A DNA stretch of 64,000 nt from Nocardia jejuensis NBRC 103114 (GTDB taxonomy: Bacteria; Actinomycetota; Actinomycetes; Mycobacteriales; Mycobacteriaceae), in contig NZ_BDBU01000010.1 in assembly GCF_001613145.1 (NCBI RefSeq), forward strand, positions 62,001 through 126,000, given 5' to 3'. How positions within the stretch are numbered: the first letter of the stretch is position 1; each line of letters starts with the position of its first letter. The notes beneath the pieces were generated by a model. That model worked only from the letters and a program-made list of their open reading frames with translations, ran no database searches and was not told the origin of the DNA. Positions 27,279 through 36,735 of the stretch are shown here, piece by piece. A program made the translations under genes and the position numbers.

Positions 27279-27941
27279 TCAGTCGAGCAGCCGTTGTTCC
27301 TTGGCGACAGCGACCGCGGCGGCGCGGGTCTCCACGCCGAGCTTGTCGTAGATGCGGCCGAGATGGGTCTTCACGGTGGCCTCGCTGATGTGCAGGGCTC
27401 GGGCGATCTCGCGATTGCCCGAGCCGCTTGCCAATTGGGCGAGGATGTCGCGTTCGCGCGCGGTGAGGGTGGGGCGCGGGTTCCGCAGGTGGGACATCAT
27501 GCGATCGGCGACCACGGGCGACAGCGTCGTACGGCCCTGGGCCGCGGCGTGAATGGCGGCGAAAAGCTCCTCGGGGCGTTCGGCCTTGAGGAGGTATCCC
27601 GTCGCACCGGCGGCGATGGCGCGGGTGATGTCGGCGTCGGTGTCGTAGGTGGTGAGCACGAGCACGCGCGGAGCGTGGTCGGGCAGTGCGGTGATTCGGC
27701 GGGTGGCCTCGATGCCGTCCATCTCCGCACCCAGTTGCAGATCCATCAGGACCACGTCGGGACGCAGGCCCGCGGCCAGGGCCACCGCCTCCGCGCCGCC
27801 GGCGGCCTCACCGATCACCTCGATGCCCGGGGCGCTGGCCAGCAGGGCCAGCAGCCCGGCGCGAACGACGGCGTGATCGTCGCAGACCAGCAGGCGCACA
27901 GGGGGATCGGCCGGATTGCTGTCGGCCGGTTCGGAATTCAT
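27279..27941 (-). CDS. NarL/LuxR-type response regulator
   Basis: A 220-residue regulator. Receiver domain: acidic pair in LLVCDDHAVVRAGLLALLA, phospho-acceptor Asp in PDVVLMDLQLG, and the conserved Lys in GYLLKAERPEELF. Output domain: LTARERDILAQLASGSGNRE, then IARALHISEATVKTHLGRIY. The start overlaps the kinase stop by 4 bp (ATGA). With the kinase and the divergent HbpS-like gene it resembles SenR of the streptomycete heme/redox-sensing system. Confidence 0.92.
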   Translation of the reverse strand: MNSEPADSNPADPPVRLLVCDDHAVVRAGLLALLASAPGIEVIGEAAGGAEAVALAAGLRPDVVLMDLQLGAEMDGIEATRRITALPDHAPRVLVLTTYDTDADITRAIAAGATGYLLKAERPEELFAAIHAAAQGRTTLSPVVADRMMSHLRNPRPTLTARERDILAQLASGSGNREIARALHISEATVKTHLGRIYDKLGVETRAAAVAVAKEQRLLD

Positions 27942-29134
27942 GAGGCCGGGATTTCGTGCGGCCGGGAACTCCGGGGCGAGGCCGCCAGGGGGATCGCGGC
28001 CGAGAGCACCGTGCCTTCTCCCGGCGTGGATTCGATGGTCAGCTCACCGCCCAGTTGCCGCAATCGCGCACGAATGGCGGGGATGCCGTGACCGCGATGC
28101 GCCGGAGGGCGGTGGGCGGGAACGAAACCTGTTCCGTCGTCGGCGATATCGAGGACGATGCGGTCGCCGAGGTAGGTGAGGGTGAGGGTCGCCGTGGTGG
28201 CGTGGGCGTGCTCGCGGACGTTGGCGAGCGCGCCCTGGGCGATACGCAGCAGCGTGGCCTCCACTCGGTCCGGCAGAGCGGGCGGCAGATCGTCGGAATG
28301 GAAACGGACGGTGAGGGATTCGTCGTTCTCGCGGTCGGCGAGCAACGCCAGGGCGGCATCGAGGGAACCACCGGCGGCCAGGTCGGCCGGGGTCAGGTCG
28401 TGCACGAAGCGTCTGGCCTCGGCGAGATTGTGTTCCGCGACGCTCTCGGCGGTTCGCACGTGGTCACGCGCCTGCTGGGGGCTCGAGTTCCAGACGCGAT
28501 CGGCGGCCTGCAGCAGCATCTGCTGACTCGACAGTCCCTGGGCCAGCGTGTCGTGGATTTCCATCGCCAGGCGCTGGCGCTCCTCGAGCGTTCCGGCCAG
28601 GCGCTCGGCGGCGGCCAGTTCGGCGCGGGTCGCCCGCAGATCGTCGATGAGAGCTGCCTGCCGCTCGGTCTGCCGTCGCATCCCCACGAACAATGCCATG
28701 CTCAGCGCCGCGACCGCGGGCGGCGCGAGCAACAGATTCGGATCCGCCCAGCCCGCGAGTGTCAGTTGTGCGGCCACCACCAGCCCGGTCATCACCACGG
28801 CCAGCGGGATCACGATCTTCAGCGGCAGTAGGCGCAACCCGGTGTACAGCAGCGGCACCGCACACCACGCATAGCTCGGCGCGAGCAGCACCAGGACCGA
28901 CCATGCGGCGATCAACAAGGCCAGCAGCAGCACCCGGCGGGACCGGCGCAGTTCGCTCGCGAGATACAGCACCGCCAGCGCCACCGAGAGCGCGATCACC
29001 CACACCATGTGCGGCGAATGCGGATGGCGGAGAAGGAATCTCATCGTGGACGCGGCCAGCAACACATAGAACGCGCTGTGCACGATGAGCGCGAGCTGCC
29101 GATCCTCGTCCCGATTCCGTGTGGGCACCTGCAC
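27938..29134 (-). CDS. Sensor histidine kinase of the NarL type, SenS-like by context
   Basis: About 398 residues from GTG 29134, which has GGAAGGGAG just upstream; an ATG at 29179 would add 15 residues. The first ~150 residues carry five or six hydrophobic segments with very short loops. A coiled region follows, then the HisKA_3 box LAMEIHDTLAQGLSSQQMLL with the phospho-His, and the HATPase with IAQGALANVREHAHA and LDIADDGTGF. It ends with HGIPAIRARLRQLGGELTIE. Such kinases phosphorylate the linked NarL regulator. The membrane part has no large extracellular domain, so sensing may need a partner, for which the divergent secreted HbpS-like protein is a candidate. Confidence 0.88.
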   Translation of the reverse strand: MQVPTRNRDEDRQLALIVHSAFYVLLAASTMRFLLRHPHSPHMVWVIALSVALAVLYLASELRRSRRVLLLALLIAAWSVLVLLAPSYAWCAVPLLYTGLRLLPLKIVIPLAVVMTGLVVAAQLTLAGWADPNLLLAPPAVAALSMALFVGMRRQTERQAALIDDLRATRAELAAAERLAGTLEERQRLAMEIHDTLAQGLSSQQMLLQAADRVWNSSPQQARDHVRTAESVAEHNLAEARRFVHDLTPADLAAGGSLDAALALLADRENDESLTVRFHSDDLPPALPDRVEATLLRIAQGALANVREHAHATTATLTLTYLGDRIVLDIADDGTGFVPAHRPPAHRGHGIPAIRARLRQLGGELTIESTPGEGTVLSAAIPLAASPRSSRPHEIPAS

Positions 29135-29302
29135 CCCGCTCCCTTCCTCGGACCTGCTGACATGGGGAAACACCTTCATTCTCCCGTGCCCGGCCGCTCT
29201 CGGGGTCATCCGATCGGCTGACACGCCCGTCACCCGGATCGCTCGCCGCCCCCACCCGGTCGTCCGATGGCAAACCCCGCCCGGTCCACGAGTGTTGATG
29301 GC

Positions 29303-29869
29303 ATGACCACGCAGACCACATCCCTCCGCACCCGCATCCTCCTCGGCACCGCCGCCACCGCAGTAGTCGCGGCCGGCGTCGCCGGTGTCGTCTCGGTCAA
29401 CGCCGAAACCCCCGACCCGGCCGCCAAAGCCCCCGTCTCCGCCGATGTCAGGGACTCGAACCTGCAGCAGAGCACCCATCTGAGCATCGCGGCCGCCACG
29501 AAGGCCGCCCAAGCCGCCCTCGACGCGGCGGTCAAGGAAAACCAGCACGTCACCGTCGCCGTGGTGGACCGCAACGGCAACACCCTCGTCACCCTCCGAG
29601 GCGACGGCGCGGGCCCGCAGTCCTACGATTCCGCCCAGCAGAAGGCCTACACCGCCGTCTCCTGGAACGCCCCCACCTCGCAACTGACCAAGCGCCTCGA
29701 CACCGCCCCGCGCCTGGCCGACATCCCCGGCACCCTCTTCCTCGCCGGCGCCACCCCCATCACCGCCAAGGGCGGAGCCCCCATAGCAGGAATCGGCGTA
29801 GCCGGCGCCCCCAGCGGCGATCAGGACGAATCCTTCGCCCAGGCCGGCGCCGCAGTACTCGCCAACTGA
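29303..29869 (+). CDS. Secreted GlcG/HbpS-like heme-binding family protein
   Basis: A 188-residue protein from ATG 29303 with an N-terminal signal or anchor (residues 9-31, RILLGTAATAVVAAGVAGVV). The domain that follows is the GlcG/HbpS fold: HLSIAAATKAAQAALDAAVK, VTVAVVDRNGNTLVTLRGDG, SYDSAQQKAYTAVSWN, and GGAPIAGIGVAGAPSGDQDE. HbpS of Streptomyces reticuli is secreted, binds heme and controls the SenS kinase. Here the gene is divergent from a NarL-type kinase/regulator pair, 168 bp apart. The heme link is by family and context only. Confidence 0.85.
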   Translation: MTTQTTSLRTRILLGTAATAVVAAGVAGVVSVNAETPDPAAKAPVSADVRDSNLQQSTHLSIAAATKAAQAALDAAVKENQHVTVAVVDRNGNTLVTLRGDGAGPQSYDSAQQKAYTAVSWNAPTSQLTKRLDTAPRLADIPGTLFLAGATPITAKGGAPIAGIGVAGAPSGDQDESFAQAGAAVLAN

Positions 29870-29909
29870 CCGCTGCGCCTACACGGCCGGGCAACCCCGG
29901 CTCGGTGTT

Positions 29910-30650
29910 TCAGGCAGTTGGCTCGGGTTTGGGGTCCAGCCAGAGGGTTTCGGCGAGGGCGCAGAGGTCGCCGTCGGGGGTGGAGAGGGCTACGGCGACC
30001 GTGTGTTTGCGGCCCTCCCGGTGCAGGGGCCAGGCGTGGGCGATGTAGTCGGCGCCTGCCGGGAGGGGGCGCAATTGGGTGGCGGTGAGCGCTGCAGTGA
30101 AGGCGCCCAGGGTCATTCCCGAGCGGGCCCAGGCGGCGATGCCGCTGGGGCAATCCAGGGCAGCCCAGACCACCTCGGGTGGGAGGTTGCCGGACTCGTC
30201 CGCGAGAGACGGGGAAGGGGTCCAGGCGGCGGCGACCATTGGTCGATCGTGTAGGGCCCAGGGGAAGATTCGCAGGCCCCGGGGTGCGGCGACGCCGCAG
30301 CCGTAGCAGTCGGTCACCGTTCGCGAAGGCGAGGACAGGGCGGTTTCGGTGGCGGCCTTCGCCGCTGCCCAGGACGGTGCGGGGATCGGGTCCACGGTCA
30401 GTTCGGCGGGAGAGGCTTCGGCCAGCAGCGTGTGGTCCGTAGAGGTCAGGCGGACGTGACCGTCGGGAGTGGGAGCGGTCAGCAGGATCGGGGTCTCGAC
30501 GGCGATCGTCCGGCGGAAATCCACGCGAATGGCCTTGTGGCCCTGGGCCGAGGGGTTCGCTCGGTCGGCGAGGAGACCCGCGACGTAGCCGCCGAAGGCG
30601 ACGCCGGGGTAGCCGTGGATATGGGCGGGGATGGTGCGGGGGTAAGCCAT
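29910..30650 (-). CDS. Thioesterase-superfamily protein with a DCYGCG motif
   Basis: A 246-residue protein from ATG 30650 (MAYPRTIPAHIHGYPGVAFG). Two hotdog-like halves are suggested: an N-terminal one with YPGVAFGGYVAGLLADRA and a C-terminal one after the DCYGCGVAAPRGLRI element, a cysteine motif typical of actinobacterial PaaI-like thioesterases. No catalytic residue can be assigned with certainty. It stands between convergent genes with no clear operon. Longer open frames running upstream through 31988 are shadows of the next genes. Confidence 0.65.
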   Translation of the reverse strand: MAYPRTIPAHIHGYPGVAFGGYVAGLLADRANPSAQGHKAIRVDFRRTIAVETPILLTAPTPDGHVRLTSTDHTLLAEASPAELTVDPIPAPSWAAAKAATETALSSPSRTVTDCYGCGVAAPRGLRIFPWALHDRPMVAAAWTPSPSLADESGNLPPEVVWAALDCPSGIAAWARSGMTLGAFTAALTATQLRPLPAGADYIAHAWPLHREGRKHTVAVALSTPDGDLCALAETLWLDPKPEPTA

Positions 30651-30760
30651 GGTGCTGGTCGACCTCTCCCGATCGGGCGCTGGGTGCGTTCTCGACGATA
30701 CCCAGCGCCGGATCGGGGGCTCCGGTGAGTTCGGGACGTCAGCGGTGTGACGTGCTCGGA

Positions 30761-31426
30761 TCAGGAGAGCGGTTGGGCGTTGCGCTGGGCCAGCAGGAGG
30801 GTCATCAGGCCCGCCTCCTGGGTTTGGGTGGTGACCATGCCGCGCGCGGCCTCCATGACCGCGCCGGAATGGACGAGTTTCAGTAGGGCCTGGGCCATGT
30901 CCACGCCGCCCTGGTGGTGGCGCAGCATCAGTTGCAGGAACAGGGTTTCGGCGTCCGGGCCGCGGGCGGCGGCGAGGGCGTCGAGTTCGGCGAGAGTGGC
31001 CATCCCCGGCATGCTGCTGCCCGCGGCGGCTGTCGTGGTGGGCATGGACATGCCCGAATGATCCTGCGTGGCAGCGCTGTCCGCGCTGTGCATCCACGCC
31101 ATGGGATGCCCGGACATGGGGGAGGCATCGGCGAGGCGGAGCCAGCCGAGCAGGGTGCCGATCTCCATGCGCTGAGTGTCGGCGATCTGCTGGGCGAGCG
31201 CGCGCACGCCCGGATCCACCCCGGAGTCCAGGCGCTGCACCATGATCAGCGCCTGTTGATGGTGTGCGGTCATGTCCTGCACGAAGCCGACCTCGGTCGG
31301 CGTGAGGACCGGCGGGGAGGATTCGTTCTCGGGAATCACCAGGGGCCGCAGCAGCATTCCGCCGGCCACGAGCGCGAGCGCCAGCACGCCGAGGAGTACG
31401 GCGCGGACCCGTCGGTCGCCCGTCAC
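30761..31426 (-). CDS. DUF305 protein, Met/His-rich, membrane-anchored
   Basis: A 221-residue protein with a signal anchor (residues 8-27) and two ferritin-like DUF305 repeats: EVGFVQDMTAHHQQALIMVQ with QIADTQRMEIGTLLGWLRLA, and LFLQLMLRHHQGGVDMAQAL. A Met/His-rich linker sits between them (SGHPMAWMHS, DHSGMSMP), which suggests copper or other metal binding outside the membrane. It starts at GTG 31426 overlapping the stop of the LVIVD gene, so the two are made together, a pairing seen in related actinobacteria. Confidence 0.88.
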   Translation of the reverse strand: MTGDRRVRAVLLGVLALALVAGGMLLRPLVIPENESSPPVLTPTEVGFVQDMTAHHQQALIMVQRLDSGVDPGVRALAQQIADTQRMEIGTLLGWLRLADASPMSGHPMAWMHSADSAATQDHSGMSMPTTTAAAGSSMPGMATLAELDALAAARGPDAETLFLQLMLRHHQGGVDMAQALLKLVHSGAVMEAARGMVTTQTQEAGLMTLLLAQRNAQPLS

Positions 31427-33000
31427 GATCCGACCACCGAGTGCTGATCAGCGGGTGGGGTGTACACGTCGTCGGCCAGCTGCAGCACCATGAAACCGTT
31501 GTCGTTGCAGGTGGTCCAGAGCTGATTGCCGTGCCACTCCGGCGGCGCGAAGCACCAGTCGGTCGACAGATCACCGAAGGCGACCATGCCGGTGCGGGCC
31601 GAAAGCGCCTGGGCGGGATCGAATTTGCCCTCGAGCATGGCGCGCGCCGCCGACGGGAACTGCATGACCGGAACGCCGATGATGGACGCCAGCGCATGCG
31701 GCGAGTTCCACAGCTCCAGATTGTGCCCGGTGCGCGCGGGCGGATTGAAGTACGCGATCTCCCTGGCGTGGAACGGATCCCGCACGTCGAACACGCGAAT
31801 GCCGGACTCTTCCCAGCCGCAGGCCAGCGCGGTCGGATTGTCCGGGCGATCGGCCGCGCAGTAGTGCGCGTCGTAGGAGAACACCGAGCCGCCCATGGAC
31901 GAGGCCATCGCCGAATCCTGGTTCTCCGGCAGGTTGATCTCCAGCTTGATCTTGGCGGCGACCGACGGGTTGGTGTCGTCGGAGACATCGATGAGCTTCA
32001 CCCCGCCCGCGCCACCCTCGTCCACCGTGAACAGGAACGGCTTGCCGTCGTAGGTGACCGGAATGCTGTGCTGGGTGGCCCAGCCGTCCGTCCAGAACAC
32101 CCGGCCGAGGTGTGCCACCTGCGGATTCGGATCGCGTCGCTGCACCGCGCTGATATCGAGGGTGGTGAACCCGCCCAGCGCCGAGAGATACATGCGATTG
32201 CCGTCGGGGCTGATCCCGAACCCGTGCGCCTCGATCCCGGTGAGCCCCTGCCAGATCACGTGCGGATTCGCCGGATCGGTGAGATCGACCGCGCTCACGA
32301 AGCCGGGCGCGATGCCCGAGGCCCAGTAGGTGCGCCCGTCGGGGGAGAAACCACCCTCGTGCGTCGTGATCGGCAGCGGCATCAGCAGATTCGTGCCCGA
32401 CCCCGGGTTGAGCAGCCGTGGGTGCGCGCAATCGGAGATGTCGTACACCGACAGGAACCCCGCGCCGATGCCGACCGGAACCCCGGTGCCCACCAACAGC
32501 TTTCGCTCGGCATTGACCTTGAGCGACTCCCAGGTCCCGGCGAGCATGGCCGGTTCGGTGAGGGTCGCGGTCACGACCGGCGCGGCCGGATCCGACACGT
32601 CCAGCACCTGTACGCCCTGGGCCGGGCCCAGGATATTGCCGGGGAACATCGAGCCGGTGTACGAGCAGTTCTCGTAGGTGGCCGAGGTGATGCCCGCGCC
32701 CTTGCCGACATAGCCGCCGACGAAGGAGATATTGCAGCGGTACCCCTGCGCGCTGCGCCCGCTGTTGCGATCGGCGGCCGGGACATCGCCCTGCATACCG
32801 GTCTCCGGCAGCGAATCCGCGCCGCACTGCGCGCGTTCGGCCGAGGTCCGCCCCACATCGAAGAACTGCTGCACCGCCGAGCCGAGGTCGGAGGTCAGAT
32901 CCGCCGACGCCCCTCCCATCGGCAATGCGGCGGCGCACAGGGCGACCGCCGACAACATGATCGCCGGCCTGGACCGTCGAATTCCCGAGAACCGCGGCAT
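31423..33000 (-). CDS. Secreted LVIVD-repeat beta-propeller-like protein
   Basis: A 525-residue protein with a signal peptide (AIMLSAVALCAAALPMGGASA, residues 13-33). Repeats of the type VQVLDVSDPAAPVVTATL, LSVYDISDCAHPRLL, VSAVDLTDPANPHVIWQ, VKLIDVSDDTNPSVAAKI and IRVFDVRDPFHAREIAYF are LVIVD/propeller blades. Several cysteine pairs (QCGADS, YRCNIS, ENCSYT, HYCAAD, DWCFAP, TTCNDN) indicate an extracytoplasmic, disulphide-bonded protein. It is translationally coupled to the DUF305 gene. Biochemical function is unknown. Confidence 0.82.
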   Translation of the reverse strand: MPRFSGIRRSRPAIMLSAVALCAAALPMGGASADLTSDLGSAVQQFFDVGRTSAERAQCGADSLPETGMQGDVPAADRNSGRSAQGYRCNISFVGGYVGKGAGITSATYENCSYTGSMFPGNILGPAQGVQVLDVSDPAAPVVTATLTEPAMLAGTWESLKVNAERKLLVGTGVPVGIGAGFLSVYDISDCAHPRLLNPGSGTNLLMPLPITTHEGGFSPDGRTYWASGIAPGFVSAVDLTDPANPHVIWQGLTGIEAHGFGISPDGNRMYLSALGGFTTLDISAVQRRDPNPQVAHLGRVFWTDGWATQHSIPVTYDGKPFLFTVDEGGAGGVKLIDVSDDTNPSVAAKIKLEINLPENQDSAMASSMGGSVFSYDAHYCAADRPDNPTALACGWEESGIRVFDVRDPFHAREIAYFNPPARTGHNLELWNSPHALASIIGVPVMQFPSAARAMLEGKFDPAQALSARTGMVAFGDLSTDWCFAPPEWHGNQLWTTCNDNGFMVLQLADDVYTPPADQHSVVGS

Positions 33001-33165
33001 TGCGGCACCCCCCGTTCCCTGAGAGTCACATCCGTGACGAGCCGCACACCGCGGTGGCGACTGTGGTCACGGTTACGTTTCGGACGGTAGTACAGAAACT
33101 GACTGCTCGGTAGGGACCGATTCGGACAACTGTGGAACGTGACGCCCGGGGCCGATCCCGTTCGG

Positions 33166-34584
33166 TCACGGGGTGGGGGTGAGCCTCGGCGGCTGCCAGT
33201 GCCCGTCGAGCGCCTGATCCTTGGGCGCGTAGAGGCGCATGGAGAGCGAGAACCCGCCACTCGGCGGAATCGGCAACCAGTTCGCCCGGGGCACAGCCGA
33301 ACCGGGATCATCGGACTGGAACACCAGATCGACCGAACCGTCGGGCCCGGCGACCACCGGCGTCTCGTGGCCGATCGAGTAGATGCCGAACTCGTTGGGC
33401 ACCAGGAAGTTGTCCGCACCGTAGGCGCTGATCGACCAGAACGCGTCCTGCGGCGGGAGCTGTCCCGCGGGGAAACGCAATCGGTAGCGCGGCACCCGAT
33501 CCGAGGCGGTGACGAACACCGTGGGATACAGCGCGTCCTTGGCGAGATTCGCGCCCAGTCCTTGCCAGGCGACGCTGGCGCGGGTCAGGTACTCGGTGCC
33601 GTAGGTGCCCACACCGGTGGAGAACTCCCAGCCGTTCTCGTTCTTCCACCCGGGATCGGTGTATGCCGGGATGCGCGCTCTGCCCTCGGCGACGGCCGCG
33701 TTCAGGACATCGGTGGGCAGCTTGGACGCATCGCCGCCGGGCGTGATGCCGATGGTCGCGAAGCGCTGCATGGTGGGCGCGTCGTCCAGGGTCGTGGGGT
33801 AGTCGGCGAGCAGGGCGCAGAGCCGGGAGAAGAAGGCCGGGCCGTCCATCGCGGCGACCTGCGCGGCCGGATCCGCGGCCGGATCGGCGGGCGCGCCACT
33901 GGAATCGCCGATACCGGCACCGTTCGCCCACCGGCTCAGCGGGACCAACCGCAATTGCTGCTGAATGGCCGTGACCGCCGGAATATCGGCCTCACCGTCG
34001 ACCTGGATCCGGCCCAGCAGCCACGCGGTCGAGGTCGGCATCGCCAGTCGCGTCACGGTGTCCGGCAGGTTCCCCGACCAGCTCGGGCCGGTGATCGCGT
34101 AGGTGAACGGTGGCGAGGGCGGGCTCCCGTCCGAGCCGGGACGCACGCTGCTGGGGTCCTGGCGCACATTGGTCCACATGTCCAGCAGGGGCATCAGCCA
34201 GTAGCGCTCGCCCATGTCGGGCACCTGCAGGACCAGTGGCTCGGGCTTCAGGTCCAGCCAGGCCTGTGAGTACAGGGTGTCGCGGTTCATGCGCACGACC
34301 TGGCGATCGGCCGCGGTCGGCAGGGTGCTCGCGTGGAAGAACCGATTGGCCGGCGCGCCCGCCGCGCGCGTGGCGTCCATCAGGACCAGGGGATACCCGA
34401 ACACGTATGCCTCGGTGGCGACGGACCGGGTGTCGGACGGCGGCGTGGTCGGCGCGCTCGACGGTGCGGAGGACGTGGTCGAGGATCTCCCGCACGCGGC
34501 TGCCAGACCGGCGATCGCCGCTGCTCCCAGCGTCAGGGCCGATCGGCGCGGAAAGGCAGGTCGGGACCCCGGAACTTCGCTCAT
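33166..34584 (-). CDS. DUF1254/DUF1214 lipoprotein
   Basis: A 472-residue protein with a twin-arginine-like start (FPRRSALTLGAAAIAG) and lipobox LAAAC at residues 28-32, so probably a lipoprotein exported folded. The N-terminal DUF1254 domain has TEAYVFGYPLVLMDATR and VVRMNRDTLYSQAWLDL; the C-terminal DUF1214 domain has PPQDAFWSISAYGADNFLVP and SGGFSLSMRLYAPKDQALDG. No enzymatic activity is established for this class that I can name. It is separated by short gaps from its neighbours and likely a single-gene unit. Confidence 0.88.
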   Translation of the reverse strand: MSEVPGSRPAFPRRSALTLGAAAIAGLAAACGRSSTTSSAPSSAPTTPPSDTRSVATEAYVFGYPLVLMDATRAAGAPANRFFHASTLPTAADRQVVRMNRDTLYSQAWLDLKPEPLVLQVPDMGERYWLMPLLDMWTNVRQDPSSVRPGSDGSPPSPPFTYAITGPSWSGNLPDTVTRLAMPTSTAWLLGRIQVDGEADIPAVTAIQQQLRLVPLSRWANGAGIGDSSGAPADPAADPAAQVAAMDGPAFFSRLCALLADYPTTLDDAPTMQRFATIGITPGGDASKLPTDVLNAAVAEGRARIPAYTDPGWKNENGWEFSTGVGTYGTEYLTRASVAWQGLGANLAKDALYPTVFVTASDRVPRYRLRFPAGQLPPQDAFWSISAYGADNFLVPNEFGIYSIGHETPVVAGPDGSVDLVFQSDDPGSAVPRANWLPIPPSGGFSLSMRLYAPKDQALDGHWQPPRLTPTP

Positions 34585-34747
34585 CCGTGCTCCTCGATTC
34601 GCTACGACAAGGAACGTGCGGCCCTGGAAACGGGCATTTGCCAGAGCTTAGCCATGCGGGGAAGCGCTGAGCGTGAGACGACCGGATCCGGGTGATCACG
34701 GTTCGCTACGCACACCGGTGGGAGCACACACCACCCGGATTGCCGGA

Positions 34748-35668
34748 TCAGTCGGGCGCCGGCAGGTCGCGGCAGATCCCGAGCAGCCGCTGCCGCAGCG
34801 CCTCGGCGCGGTCGGCGATCTCCGCTTGTCCGCGCACGTATTCCGCACGGCCCTGCGGTGTTTCGATCCGCACCGGCTCATAGCCCAGATCCGACAGATC
34901 GTAGGGGCTGGCCTTCATATCGAGTTCGCGTGCCGCGCAGGCGAGTTCGAAGCAGTCCAGCAGCAATTCCGAGTTCACCAGCGGGGCGAGCTTGAAACCC
35001 CACTTGTAGATGTCCATGTTCGCGTGCAGGCATCCGGGCTGTTCCCGCCGGAGCTGATCCTCGCGGGTCAGCGACTCGATATTGCGGGGGACCGCTTCGG
35101 GGGTGAAGAAGCGGAACGCGTCGAAATGCGTGCAGCGCAACTGCATCGACTCGACCACCGCATCGGTGCCCGCCGAGCCCAGGCGCAGCGGGACCTGCTG
35201 GTGCCGCACCTCGTCGGTCCGGTACACCATCGCCCATTCGTGCAGGCCGAAGCAGGACAGCTGGGCGGGCCGGGCCGCGGTCGCCGAGAGCAGGCGCGTG
35301 ACGAACTCGACGGTGCCGCGCCGCTTTTCCAGGAACGCCGGATCGGCGGTCCAGCCGGTGACGGGGGAGTCGCCGGTCGGATCGCCGAGTGAAATCCGGT
35401 GGTAGCCACGAGCTTCGGAGTACTCCGGTGCGTCGGACAGCACCACCCCGAACCCCGGATGCCAGCGCTTCAACTGCGCGGGCTTGTGGCCGTAGTAGGT
35501 GAACAGGAAATCGATCACCGGGTGTTTCGAGCCGGCAGCCCGCCGCCGCAGATACGGCCCGACGAGGACGTCCACGCGATCGCGATGTGCCGCGGCGCGC
35601 GCACGCCACTCGGTCGCCGAAAGCACCGTGGGTGCCTCGGATACCGTGCGGACGGGCAGCTGGCTCAT
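34748..35668 (-). CDS. Conserved protein annotated elsewhere as 3-methyladenine DNA glycosylase
   Basis: A 306-residue protein from ATG 35668 (GGAG five bases before; a GTG at 35674 would overlap the transporter stop). Conserved blocks are VIDFLFTYYGHKPAQLKRWH, LSCFGLHEWAMVYRTDEVRH, TEAVPRNIESLTREDQL-like FTPEAVPRNIESL, and PGCLHANMDIYKWGFKLAPL. In mycobacteria such proteins carry the name 3-methyladenine DNA glycosylase, but I see no helix-hairpin-helix or glycosylase signature, so I treat the activity as unproven. It is coupled to the CNNM transporter pair. Confidence 0.7.
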   Translation of the reverse strand: MSQLPVRTVSEAPTVLSATEWRARAAAHRDRVDVLVGPYLRRRAAGSKHPVIDFLFTYYGHKPAQLKRWHPGFGVVLSDAPEYSEARGYHRISLGDPTGDSPVTGWTADPAFLEKRRGTVEFVTRLLSATAARPAQLSCFGLHEWAMVYRTDEVRHQQVPLRLGSAGTDAVVESMQLRCTHFDAFRFFTPEAVPRNIESLTREDQLRREQPGCLHANMDIYKWGFKLAPLVNSELLLDCFELACAARELDMKASPYDLSDLGYEPVRIETPQGRAEYVRGQAEIADRAEALRQRLLGICRDLPAPD

Positions 35669-35670
35669 GC

Positions 35671-36735
35671 TCACTCCGCGAGCCGGTGGGTGGCGTCGCG
35701 GACGGTGCCGACGAACTCCTCCACCAGATCTTCCAGCGCGACGATGCCGACCGTATTGCCGCGACTGTCCACCACGCGTCCCAGATGGGAGTTGGTGCGG
35801 CGCAGCCGGGCCAGCGCCTCGAACAGGGTGGAACCCAGGCTCAGCGTCGGCAGCGGGCGGATATCGGTGCGCGGGATGGGCGTATTGGGTCCGGCCGCGT
35901 CATCGGCGACCAGATCCAGCACATCCTTGACGTGCAGGTAACCCACCAGGGAACCGTCGGCCGCGCGCACCGGGTAGCGGGAGTAGCCCGTCTCGGCGAC
36001 CGCTGATTCGACATCTCCCAGGGTGGTGCCGTCACCGCGCAGCGGGACCGAGCGGGTCTTGGCCAACGGCACCATCACATCCGCGACGATGCGATCGCTC
36101 GAGCCGAGCGCCTGGGTGAGGCGGCGGTGCTCCTCCTCGTCCAGCAGTCCCTCCGAACGGGATTCACCGAACATCTCGGCCAGTTCGACCGAGGAGACGG
36201 TGGAATCGAGCTCGTCCTTGGGTTCGATCCGCAGCGCCCGCAGCGTGATGTTCGCGGCGAAGTTGTAGACCGCGATGAGCGGGCGCGCCAGGCGCAGCCA
36301 CATCAGATGGATCGGAACCAGCAGCAGCGCGGAGCGTTCCGGCCCCGCCAGCGCGATGTTCTTCGGGATCATCTCCCCGAGCAGGATGTGCAGGATCACC
36401 ACGATGGACAGCGCCAGTGCGAACGAGATCGGGTGCAGCAGCTGATCGGGCACGCCGAGCGCGCCGAACGGCCCCTCGAGCAGATGCGCGACCGCCGGTT
36501 CACCGACCCGGCCCAGCAGGATCGAGCAGATCGTGATGCCCAGCTGCGCCGCGGCCAGCATCATCGACAGGTTCTGCGCCGCCTCGATGACCGTGTTGGC
36601 GCTGCGCTTGCCCTGTGCCGCAAGGGCTTCGAGGCGATCGCGGCGCGCGGAGATGAGCGCGAACTCCGCGGCCACGAAGAACGCGTTGGCCAGCAGCAGG
36701 ACCAGGGCCAGCAGCACGCCGTAGAAGTCACCCAT
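35671..36735 (-). CDS. CNNM/CorC-family transporter, short form
   Basis: A 354-residue protein: DUF21/CNNM membrane domain with four hydrophobic segments (ALVLLLANAFFVAAEFALIS at the start, HILLGEMIPKNIALAGPERS further on), then a CBS pair (ADVMVPLAKTRSVPLRGDGT; YSRYPVRAADGSLVGYLHVK; GRVVDSRGNTVGIVALEDLV). The CorC_HlyC C-terminal domain present in the upstream gene is absent. Members export magnesium or other divalent ions. It overlaps the upstream paralogue by 8 bp, and the two may form a heteromer. It corresponds in order to one of the Rv1841c/Rv1842c pair. Confidence 0.9.
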   Translation of the reverse strand: MGDFYGVLLALVLLLANAFFVAAEFALISARRDRLEALAAQGKRSANTVIEAAQNLSMMLAAAQLGITICSILLGRVGEPAVAHLLEGPFGALGVPDQLLHPISFALALSIVVILHILLGEMIPKNIALAGPERSALLLVPIHLMWLRLARPLIAVYNFAANITLRALRIEPKDELDSTVSSVELAEMFGESRSEGLLDEEEHRRLTQALGSSDRIVADVMVPLAKTRSVPLRGDGTTLGDVESAVAETGYSRYPVRAADGSLVGYLHVKDVLDLVADDAAGPNTPIPRTDIRPLPTLSLGSTLFEALARLRRTNSHLGRVVDSRGNTVGIVALEDLVEEFVGTVRDATHRLAE

